A DNA stretch of 64,000 bases from Paenibacillus aquistagni (GTDB lineage: Bacteria; Bacillota; Bacilli; Paenibacillales; Paenibacillaceae), in contig NZ_FXAZ01000009.1 of assembly GCF_900177815.1 (NCBI RefSeq), forward strand, positions 90,703 to 154,702, written 5' to 3'. Position 1 is the first letter of the stretch. The number at the start of each line of letters is the position of its first letter. The notes under the pieces are model-generated. The model worked only from the letters and a program-made list of their open reading frames with translations. It ran no database searches and was not told the origin of the DNA. A program made the translations under genes and the position numbers. Positions 44,520-52,080 of the stretch are shown here, in pieces.

Positions 44520-45356
44520 TTAACCTTTAACGCCACCAAGAGCAATCCCATTAATAACTTGTTTTTGCAAGACAATAAACACAATGAGCAGAGGAATAAT
44601 CGCAGACACGGCTGCCATCATCATAATCGCATCATTGGTCGTGTAATCATCTCTAAACAATGTCATGCCTAGCGGAATGGTATACAGTGATTTAGACTGC
44701 AAAAATATTAACGGATTTTGATAGTCATTCCATGACCAGATGAACTTAATGATCGCTACTGTTGCGATGACAGGACGACAGAGCGGAAGCATAATCGAAG
44801 TGAATGTACGCAGATGTCCTGCTCCGTCAATTCTAGCAGCTTCCATATACTCATCACTCACACCAGCCATAAATTGACGCAATAAAAAGGTAAAATAAAT
44901 GGAAAACATACTCATCAAAATGATGGCCGCATGGGTGTCATACAACCCCATCCAGCGAACAAGCATAAAACGAGGAATGAGCGTTGCTTGATCTGGGATA
45001 ATCATCAAGGCGAGCAAAATAGTAAACACGAGGTTGCGGCCGCGAAATTTTAGTTTTGTAAATGAATAAGCTGCCATTGTTGAGATAATTAGCGAAATTA
45101 ATGTCACGATAATCGCCACTTTAATGGAATTCAAATAAATATGTGCAAACGGTACATTTTGCATCCATACCGCCTTAAAGTTATTCACAACGTTGATTGA
45201 AGATGGAATCCATTCAATGGGGAAACGCATCACATCTTTTTCGAATTTAAACGCTGACGATACCATCCATAATAATGGAAAGATAAATAAAATGGATAGA
45301 GCCCCCATGAACACTGTCGCGATAATCTTAGAAATTCTATTCGATAAACTTAGCAT
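44520..45356 (-). CDS. Sugar ABC transporter permease, MalG-like
   Basis: 278 residues from ATG 45356, preceded by AAGGAAGAG; an earlier ATG at 45374 overlaps the upstream stop as TAATG and is also possible. Six membrane helices and the EAA loop EAARIDGAGHLRTFTSIMLP that docks an ATPase. Partner of the MalF-like permease next door. The ATPase is not in this locus. Confidence 0.93.
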   Translation of the reverse strand: MLSLSNRISKIIATVFMGALSILFIFPLLWMVSSAFKFEKDVMRFPIEWIPSSINVVNNFKAVWMQNVPFAHIYLNSIKVAIIVTLISLIISTMAAYSFTKLKFRGRNLVFTILLALMIIPDQATLIPRFMLVRWMGLYDTHAAIILMSMFSIYFTFLLRQFMAGVSDEYMEAARIDGAGHLRTFTSIMLPLCRPVIATVAIIKFIWSWNDYQNPLIFLQSKSLYTIPLGMTLFRDDYTTNDAIMMMAAVSAIIPLLIVFIVLQKQVINGIALGGVKG

Positions 45357-45373
45357 CACACTCTTCCTTTCCA

Positions 45374-46321
45374 TTAAAATGATTCTTCTTGACGCATCTT
45401 CCATGTCGCCGCTGTAATCAACCCGATGATCGCAAATAACAGCCAGGATATCGCCGATGCATAGCCCATATTATAGTTGACAAAACCTTCTTGATAGATG
45501 CGGAATACAATGACCGTTGATGAATTATCAGGGCCGCCTTCGGTCAAGTAAGAAATAATATCGAACACTTTAAAGGAACCAATCAGCATCGTAATAAGCA
45601 GGAAAAACGTGGTTGGCCGAAGCAGCGGAATCGTGATCTTGAAAAACTTCTTCATTCCTGTTGCCCCATCAATGTCTGCTGCTTCATACAATTCATTAGA
45701 AATATTAGACAATCCAGCGATATAGATAATGATCGTATACCCGAGCCCTGCCCAAGCACTAATCATAGCGACCGCAATTAGTGAGGTTTTCGGATCAACG
45801 AGCCATTTCGGCGGATTTGATACACCAAGATCCATTAGTATTTGATTGATAGGACCTAGCGAAGGATGAAATAAAACGCTCCACACCGCTGCTACAGCGA
45901 TAATCGAGGAAATGTAAGGGATGAAAAATACTACTTTGAAGTAATCTTTAAAGTACACTTTGCTGTGTATAACAACCGCCAGCACAAGTGCAACTGCAAT
46001 TGGCACTGGCACGGTTAATACCGTAAAAAATAGGTTGTTGCTTAACGCCTTCCATATCGTCGGATCTTGAAATAAATGAATATAGTTTTGCAAGCCAGAG
46101 AATTTAATACCGGATAATCCAGATAATAAATCCCAAGATGTAAAGCTCAAATACAATGAAAATCCGAGGGCAAATACGTTAAGCAGAAGCATCCCCACGA
46201 TCTCCGGCATTAGAAACAACCACCCAATCAAGGCTTCCTTTCTCTGCGGTGTCCAAAACTTCTTCTTTCTGCTCACCACCGGCTGCTTCGGTGATTGATA
46301 ACTTATCTCTGTCCGTTCCAT
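45374..46321 (-). CDS. Sugar ABC transporter permease, MalF-like
   Basis: 315 residues. N-terminal basic stretch, six membrane helices, and the EAA loop EAADIDGATGMKKFFKITIP. Pairs with the MalG-like permease. Start has GAGGTGAC. First gene after a regulon promoter (46359-46424). The solute-binding protein is expressed from a separate promoter. Confidence 0.94.
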   Translation of the reverse strand: MERTEISYQSPKQPVVSRKKKFWTPQRKEALIGWLFLMPEIVGMLLLNVFALGFSLYLSFTSWDLLSGLSGIKFSGLQNYIHLFQDPTIWKALSNNLFFTVLTVPVPIAVALVLAVVIHSKVYFKDYFKVVFFIPYISSIIAVAAVWSVLFHPSLGPINQILMDLGVSNPPKWLVDPKTSLIAVAMISAWAGLGYTIIIYIAGLSNISNELYEAADIDGATGMKKFFKITIPLLRPTTFFLLITMLIGSFKVFDIISYLTEGGPDNSSTVIVFRIYQEGFVNYNMGYASAISWLLFAIIGLITAATWKMRQEESF

Positions 46322-46358
46322 TTATAATGTCACCTCAACTTGTAATGTTGTTGACTTC

Positions 46359-46424
46359 ATCATAATCGGCAGACAAGAGTGAACAAAGGATGGATTATGA
46401 CCATGTAAGAGTAAAATTTTGACC
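46359..46424 (-). promoter_or_regulatory. Regulon promoter of ABC permease genes (tandem box)
   Basis: Minus strand: box 1 GGTCAAAAT (46416-46424), box 2 GGTCATAAT (46394-46402, 22 bases on), -10 TATGAT (46359-46364, 38 bases after box 2). Nearly the same sequence as the GH112 promoter for about 80 bases. Confidence 0.78.
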
Positions 46425-46504
46425 TTTGCGAGCACCTCCTAATCAGCCAATGCGCCTATATCTTGAGATAAAAGCCCCGTGTGCGCTGCATGGTCGCCCC
46501 TTAT

Positions 46505-46544
46505 ATTGACCACTATTGCTATATTGGTCAATGCAGATTATGAT
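46505..46544 (+). promoter_or_regulatory. Promoter and putative TetR operator
   Basis: TTGCTA (46516-46521), 17-base spacer, TATGAT (46539-46544). An inverted repeat ATTGACC / GGTCAAT (46505-46511 and 46526-46532) brackets the -35, so autoregulation by the TetR protein is plausible. Confidence 0.5.
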
Positions 46545-46600
46545 GGCACTGACATGGATTGCTTGAGTTCACAATACAAGAGAGAAGGTGTCCTCTCATC

Positions 46601-47206
46601 ATGGAGAAGAAAGAGCGAATATGGCATGCAGCCCTGCAACAATTTTATGACAAAGGCTTTGAAGCAGCCTCCACGAATCAGATCACGAAGGCAGCGGGCG
46701 TGTCCAAAGGAATTTTGTTTCATTATTATACAGATAAAAAGACGTTGTACTTGAGCATTGTAGATGACTGCATTGAGCACTATTATAAGAAGCTCGTCTC
46801 TCAGATGAATAACGTGTCTGATGATCTATTCGAAGCGCTTCAGCAGCTATCTGATCTGAAAATACAGCTATTTCGAGAAGAACCAATCCGGTACGGGATT
46901 GTGGCAAAGGCATTTCTCGATTCCCCATCGGCCTTGCGTGATGAGCTGCAGGCTAGACAGCAAAAATGGAAGGAGATGTCCATCCCTCTCTTGGTAGAAA
47001 AAGTCGACCGCAAGCATCTGCGAGCCGATATTAATATGAAGCTTGCCATCGAATTCGTGATGACGGCGCTAGAAGCGATACTTCTAAAGCTCATGTCCAA
47101 CCAAGCCGATAGGAAGCAGCCCGATATCCCCTCCCTTCAGATGGAGGTCTATATCGATATGCTGAAGTACGGGGTGTATAACCTTCAGGAGGAGGAGAAA
47201 GCATGA
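46601..47206 (+). CDS. TetR-family regulator
   Basis: 201 residues from ATG 46601 (the frame extends to 46559). The helix-turn-helix is ASTNQITKAAGVSKGILFHY followed by YTDKKTLYLSI, canonical TetR. The rest is helical ligand-binding domain. The stop overlaps the glycosyltransferase start by four bases (ATGA), so it most likely controls that gene and itself. Confidence 0.93.
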   Translation: MEKKERIWHAALQQFYDKGFEAASTNQITKAAGVSKGILFHYYTDKKTLYLSIVDDCIEHYYKKLVSQMNNVSDDLFEALQQLSDLKIQLFREEPIRYGIVAKAFLDSPSALRDELQARQQKWKEMSIPLLVEKVDRKHLRADINMKLAIEFVMTALEAILLKLMSNQADRKQPDIPSLQMEVYIDMLKYGVYNLQEEEKA

Positions 47207-48459
47207 ATATTTGCATCATAACGGTTGGCACGAGAGGTGACGTTCAGCCCTTCGTGGCATTGGCAAGAGAACTCCAAGCTCGGGGGCATAAGGCGTCCAT
47301 CTGCACATCAGCTCATTTTACACCCTTTGTGCGCAGTTATAGCATTGCATGCAGGCCGATGCGAGCCGATATGATGGCTCTTACGCAGTCTGAAGAAGGC
47401 AAGCGCATGCTAGGCGGGAACCCCCTTGCTATTATGAGCAATATGAAGAAGCTAGTGCTCCCCATGATGAAAACGATGCTGGAAGATATGTGGTCTGCCA
47501 GCCAAGACGCCGACGTGCTTCTTTGCCATCCGAAAGCACTCGGCGGCTATGATATTGCTGAGAAGCTCGGCATTCCCATGATTGCCTCCCACCCAGTGCC
47601 GATCATCGCGCCGACAGGGCTTTTCACGAATCCGATTCTTCCCTTTTCAAGCCGCTTAGCATGGCTGAATCAATTAAGCTACCGAATAAATCGTTATATG
47701 ACCGCTAGCTTCATCGGCACTGTGAATCAATGGCGGGAGCAGATGCTAGAGCTGCCCAAGCGCAAAACAGGTACGGATACCTTGCAGCTGCATGGTCGTC
47801 CGGTGCCTGTTCTATATGGATGCAGCCCAAGCGTAATGCCGATTGATCCAGCGTGGCAGGATCATGTATGCATGAGCGGCTTTTGGTATTTGGAGGAGAA
47901 GCAGGTCTGGGAGCCTCCTCTAGATCTTGCTGGCTTGATCGATAGCGAGAATCCGCCGATTGCCATTAGCTATAGCAGCATGCCCTTGAAAGAACCTGGC
48001 CGCATGCTCCACTTGCTGCAAGAAGCGTGCCGCCAAACGAAGCAGCGCGCTGTCATCATCAGCGGCTGGAGTGGAATGACTGTGCCGCATGATGACCTGT
48101 TGATCGGCATAGAGGAGGTGCCCCATTCCTGGCTCTTCGAGAAGGTGGCAGGCATTATCCATCACGGTGGAGCAGGCACAACCGCTGCAGGCTTGCGAGC
48201 AGGCAAGCCAATGCTCATCAGCCCATTCTCAGGGGATCAGCCATTCTGGGCACGGCGAATGCATGAGCTCGGGGTCGCGACTGCACCTCTGCGCGAGAAG
48301 GAGATGTCTGTCGAACGCTTGTCCGATCGAATTCGCGACATGACAACCAACACCGCCATGCAGCAGCAAGCCAAGCAATTGGCTGCCTTAATTCATAAAG
48401 AAAACGGGGTATCCGTCGCCGTAGACTATATTGAGCAGCAGGTATCAAGGAGAGCATAG
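47203..48459 (+). CDS. UDP-glycosyltransferase (GT1/GT28-like)
   Basis: 418 residues of a GT-B fold. N-terminal IITVGTRGDVQPFVALAREL is the sterol/macrolide glycosyltransferase signature; the C-terminal donor site is IIHHGGAGTTAAGLRAGKPM with LISPFSGDQPFWARRMHELG. Such enzymes glycosylate lipids, sterols or drugs. Coupling to a TetR regulator suggests induction by a small molecule, possibly for its detoxification, which is inference. Confidence 0.92.
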   Translation: MNICIITVGTRGDVQPFVALARELQARGHKASICTSAHFTPFVRSYSIACRPMRADMMALTQSEEGKRMLGGNPLAIMSNMKKLVLPMMKTMLEDMWSASQDADVLLCHPKALGGYDIAEKLGIPMIASHPVPIIAPTGLFTNPILPFSSRLAWLNQLSYRINRYMTASFIGTVNQWREQMLELPKRKTGTDTLQLHGRPVPVLYGCSPSVMPIDPAWQDHVCMSGFWYLEEKQVWEPPLDLAGLIDSENPPIAISYSSMPLKEPGRMLHLLQEACRQTKQRAVIISGWSGMTVPHDDLLIGIEEVPHSWLFEKVAGIIHHGGAGTTAAGLRAGKPMLISPFSGDQPFWARRMHELGVATAPLREKEMSVERLSDRIRDMTTNTAMQQQAKQLAALIHKENGVSVAVDYIEQQVSRRA

Positions 48460-48649
48460 AATGATAGAATCAATCTGATCTACAGCATGTTCTTCTTAGA
48501 TGCTATGCATCATTATCTTATAACGATCAAAGGAAAGGACATTTTAATTAAAGTTTATAAACACGCTGTGCGCAAAATATGCGATAATCATAATCAAGAG
48601 TACACATATCCAGTAGGTGTCCTCTTATTTTCAATAGAAAGGTGATTAG

Positions 48650-48859
48650 ATGATACGCGGAGTGATTGAACTATTCGAATGTGACATTGCGACCATTAAA
48701 GTGGATGATCATACCATCGAATATCCAAAGCATCTGCTTCCTATCGATGCTCAGGTAGGCGATATTGTATTAATAGAAGGAAATAAAATCACGTTAGACA
48801 AAGAAGCGACCGATGCTTACAAGCGAGAAGCCGATGAAGCAGGTCGTACCGAGGTTTGA
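48650..48859 (+). CDS. DUF3006 small protein
   Basis: 69 residues beginning IRGVIELFECDIATIKVDD, a small beta domain that matches DUF3006. Start has AAAGG. Family members often accompany metallo-beta-lactamase-fold genes, but none is here. Function unknown. The 190 bases upstream hold no gene. Confidence 0.75.
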   Translation: MIRGVIELFECDIATIKVDDHTIEYPKHLLPIDAQVGDIVLIEGNKITLDKEATDAYKREADEAGRTEV

Positions 48860-48865
48860 AAGTAT

Positions 48866-49093
48866 ATGAATCGAATGATTGTAGATGATATTGAATTGTT
48901 TACTGCTGCCCTCTCACAATCCTATGTCGAGGCTTGGCAGGAAGACAGTGCAGGGGTATATTGCTTTGTTGACGGAGGCATTATCGTCAAATACACCCCT
49001 GAGGTAGTTCGGATTAAAAACGTAAGCAAGACAACCAGCTATTATCGAGACATGACCCTGTTTCAGGTAAGCACAGCTCCCATCGACGAGTAA
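48866..49093 (+). CDS. Hypothetical small protein (75 aa)
   Basis: 75 residues, six bases after the DUF3006 gene, with YCFVDGGIIVKYTPEVVRIK as the core; predicted beta-rich. Not recognised. A clear terminator follows. Confidence 0.6.
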   Translation: MNRMIVDDIELFTAALSQSYVEAWQEDSAGVYCFVDGGIIVKYTPEVVRIKNVSKTTSYYRDMTLFQVSTAPIDE

Positions 49094-49163
49094 TAGCTGT
49101 GGAAAATCGCATGTGCTCATGAGCTGTCCGCTTCACAAAGCTCGAATGAGCGAACCTACATGT

Positions 49164-49205
49164 ACAGCCCACCGGTGCTTTCCTTTCACCGGTGGGCTGT
49201 TTGGT
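49164..49205 (+). terminator. Rho-independent terminator
   Basis: ACAGCCCACCGGTG / CACCGGTGGGCTGT with a nine-base loop and TTTGG following. Oriented for the DUF3006 operon; the symmetric stem could also serve other transcripts. Confidence 0.75.
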
Positions 49206-49380
49206 CATGCATGCAGCGCTAGCTGCACCCGAGCTAAGCAGAATGGGGTACCTCTGACACTGAACGAGAATTATGATTGGCTGCAGAAAAGCATCACGCT
49301 CGAATCCAGAATCATTCTCCCCCTCTTCTCTTCATTTCTCACAGCAAGTAGAACGATCGCCAGCGGGATGCATGCTCCAA

Positions 49381-50724
49381 TCACGCTTGTTCCTTAGCTT
49401 TGCCCGCCTTGCGCCGCTGCTTCCGCCATTCCTTAGCTGAGGCCAGCGTTGAGCCCTCCGGAATAGTCAGACGCTGACTCTTGGATACTCCAATCAGCTG
49501 TGAGGTGTAGATGCCCGTATGACCTGAGAACAAGTAGCTCACAATGCAAGCAATGAACAGATAAATGGCAGCGTCCGCACCAAAGAGCTCAATTCCCATC
49601 AAGAAGCAGGCAATTGGCGTATTCGTAGCCCCGCAGAATACAGCAATAAAGCCAAGCCCCGCCAGGAATGGCGCATAGAGCTGAAGAATCCCGGCTAATG
49701 AATGTCCAAGCGTCGCTCCAATCGCGAACAACGGCGTCACCTCTCCGCCTTGATAGCCTGCTCCTAAGGTCAATGCTGTGAACACCAGCTTGCCGAGAAA
49801 GGCAAACGGTGTCACCTCGCCTGCAAAAGAATCCTGAATAAGCGGAATGCCTAACCCCAAGTAATCTCTTGTTCCAAGCAGATAAACGAGGCCAATGATA
49901 ATAAAGCCGCCTACCGCGCTTTTGATCATCGGATTGTTGAACAGCCGGCTGTATATCTTCTTCAGGGCATGGGTCAGTTCACTGAACAAAATGCTGACGA
50001 GGCCAAATACAATGGAGGCCGCCACCACCTTAAACAGCACCATAGCTGATATGGCGGGCACTTCACCCATGGAGTAATGAATGTGACTAACTCCCCATAC
50101 GGAGCTCGTCACCACATGACCAACAAAGCTTGCAATAAAAGCCGGGATCAGCGCTTCATGGCTGATCAGCCCGATCGCAAGCACCTCAAGGCCAAAGATT
50201 GTTCCTGCCAGCGGGGTGCCGAAGATTGAACCGAAGCCGCTGCTAATCCCGCAGATGAGCAAAATTTTCCGATCAATCGGATTCACTTTAAGCAGCTTGC
50301 CCAGCCACTCTGCAAGGCTTCCCCCCATCTGCACGGCCGTTCCTTCCCTGCCCGCCGACCCGCCGAACAAATGCGTAATAATCGTTCCAAACAGCACAAG
50401 AGGCGCCATCCGAAGCGGAATCGTTTCTTTCCCATCATGTATTTGCTCTAAAATAAGATTATTGCCTTTGGCGCTGTTCTGTCCATACTTCATATACATG
50501 AAGCTGACGAGTGCCCCGCCTAAAGGAAGGAAAAATAACAGCCATGTATGCTCCATTCGGAGATCCGTCACAGCATCCAAGGCCTTTAAGAAGAAGGCTG
50601 ACGCCGTCCCTGCTAAGATGCCGACGCCGCCTCCAAGCACCAGCCATTTTACTAAGGTTCCAAACAGAGCAGCAAGCACCCACTTATCCGAAAGCATTCT
50701 CCATCTTTGTCTCATTGCTTTCAT
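49381..50724 (-). CDS. CLC-type fluoride/proton antiporter
   Basis: 447 residues, about ten or more membrane helices. The CLC gating-Glu motif reads GSAGREGTAVQMGG (Glu127), with Thr in place of the Pro of chloride CLCs, as in fluoride-specific CLC-F proteins. GNNLILEQIHDG precedes it and QGGEVTPLFAIGATLG follows. A fluoride riboswitch upstream (50795-50850) strongly supports fluoride export. The C-terminus is basic and short, with no CBS domains, which is normal for this subgroup. Confidence 0.93.
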   Translation of the reverse strand: MKAMRQRWRMLSDKWVLAALFGTLVKWLVLGGGVGILAGTASAFFLKALDAVTDLRMEHTWLLFFLPLGGALVSFMYMKYGQNSAKGNNLILEQIHDGKETIPLRMAPLVLFGTIITHLFGGSAGREGTAVQMGGSLAEWLGKLLKVNPIDRKILLICGISSGFGSIFGTPLAGTIFGLEVLAIGLISHEALIPAFIASFVGHVVTSSVWGVSHIHYSMGEVPAISAMVLFKVVAASIVFGLVSILFSELTHALKKIYSRLFNNPMIKSAVGGFIIIGLVYLLGTRDYLGLGIPLIQDSFAGEVTPFAFLGKLVFTALTLGAGYQGGEVTPLFAIGATLGHSLAGILQLYAPFLAGLGFIAVFCGATNTPIACFLMGIELFGADAAIYLFIACIVSYLFSGHTGIYTSQLIGVSKSQRLTIPEGSTLASAKEWRKQRRKAGKAKEQA

Positions 50725-50756
50725 CGCCTTATCGATCCTTTCTCACAAGAATACGC

Positions 50757-50806
50757 CTAAAAACAAACAGACTCCTACCAGGGAACGGAATTCTCTGGTA
50801 GGAGTC
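50757..50806 (-). terminator. Riboswitch expression platform terminator
   Basis: Minus strand GACTCCTACCAG / CTGGTAGGAGTC (perfect 12-base stem) then TGTTTGTTTTTA. Its 5' arm is the 3' part of the fluoride aptamer, so ligand binding should prevent termination. Confidence 0.88.
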
Positions 50807-50850
50807 ATTAGCCTCGCGGCGGTTATACGGCGAACTCCATCGCCTATATA
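50795..50850 (-). ncRNA. Fluoride riboswitch (crcB motif)
   Basis: On the minus strand GGCGATGGAGTTCGCC, then ATAACCGCC, and GGCTAATGACTCCTACC. These are the hallmark conserved parts of the crcB/fluoride aptamer, with its pseudoknot nucleotides. It lies directly upstream of the CLC gene and its terminator. Confidence 0.92.
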
Positions 50851-50861
50851 ATGATAGGCTT

Positions 50862-50890
50862 ATTGTAGTGAATAACTTGCCCCGCGTCAA
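50862..50890 (-). promoter_or_regulatory. Promoter of the fluoride riboswitch/CLC transcript
   Basis: Minus strand TTGACG (50885-50890), 17-base spacer, TACAAT (50862-50867). Predicted start about 50855, just ahead of the aptamer. Confidence 0.8.
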
Positions 50891-51029
50891 TAACGAAGAT
50901 TCACTGATTTCGATCTCCGCCAGCCTTTTTTGGATGAATGAAGCCCGTTTTTTTATAAGTATCTGTCCATAACGGGCATTCTATGCTTACGCCATCTGCT
51001 AGAGCCCATCCTTGAGAGCAAGGGCCGCA

Positions 51030-51926
51030 TCACTCTTGCCTCCGCCATTCTTTCGGCGTCATGCCCATATATTTTTTGAACACGGTAGCAAAATGCTGGC
51101 TCGTCTTAAAGCCCATGTCCATCGCAATTCTGGTAATCGAAGCATTCGTATGCTTAAGCTGCCTGCAGGCGCAATCCATGCGCACTCTTTCCATATAGGC
51201 AGTTGGTGATTGTCCATTCGTTTCCTTAAACACACGATAGAAGTGAGATTCGCTTAATCCCACCTCCGCCGCCAGTTCCGCATTCGTTAAGCGCAGCGCA
51301 GGATCCGCTTGAATCATTGCAGTAAGCCTTACCGTAAATTCATGCATATCCGGCGAGCGCAAAATAAAATGCGGCGTATGCATCAGCTGCAGCAAAATCT
51401 CCAATAAATTGTGCCGAACTTGAAATTCCAGCAAGACAGGCTCAGTCTGCTCCAAAAGCCTTCTTAGCCGTTCAAAAAATTGTACAATTCCCTTGCTTAC
51501 AGCGCTAACTCGCGGATGATACTTTAATAGGCGTGCAAATTCTCCTCGATCCCGCTCTTCCAAGCCTAACCAGCCTTCATCGCACATGGGGTCCCGAATA
51601 ATCATCCACCATATCGTGCAGGGGCCGATGTAATCCATGCTCGCACGGTGCCGCTCTCCTGGACGTGTAAAAAAGACCTGCTGGGCATGCGTATGAAAGT
51701 TCTCCCCATCCACTTCCCAACTCACCGCGCCTTGTTCCACATAAACAAATTCATACGCCTGCTCATGGGCATGGCTAGTCAAAGGCGCAGCCTTTTGAAA
51801 ATGATCATATCCAAATAGAACAAGCTCTTCGATGGACAGCAAATCGTGGCGTTCTCCGGCATGGTACACCCAGCGCTCATTTTTAGCAGGTAAAAACATG
51901 ATCACCCATTCCTTTAGCTCCAGCAT
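51030..51926 (-). CDS. AraC-family regulator with cupin sensor
   Basis: 298 residues. N-terminal cupin-like domain (HEQAYEFVYVEQGAVSWEVD, then FFTRPGERHRA) and C-terminal AraC helix-turn-helix (NAELAAEVGLSESHFYRVFK, then ITRIAMDMGFKTSQHFATVF). A second start at ATG 51899 is equally possible. Divergent from the GH38-like pair, which it probably controls in response to sugar. Confidence 0.9.
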   Translation of the reverse strand: MLELKEWVIMFLPAKNERWVYHAGERHDLLSIEELVLFGYDHFQKAAPLTSHAHEQAYEFVYVEQGAVSWEVDGENFHTHAQQVFFTRPGERHRASMDYIGPCTIWWMIIRDPMCDEGWLGLEERDRGEFARLLKYHPRVSAVSKGIVQFFERLRRLLEQTEPVLLEFQVRHNLLEILLQLMHTPHFILRSPDMHEFTVRLTAMIQADPALRLTNAELAAEVGLSESHFYRVFKETNGQSPTAYMERVRMDCACRQLKHTNASITRIAMDMGFKTSQHFATVFKKYMGMTPKEWRRQE

Positions 51927-52080
51927 AAGTCCCTGATGTTTCTGATCCTATTAGATACGAATTGAAAAGTCAATTTAGATAAAAAACCGTACGATGAGGT
52001 TAGCTACTAACTAGTAGCTCTAAGAAGCAGCTCTTTACAAGCAAAGCTTGCGAAAACACTGATTTTATGGAGGGATAACA

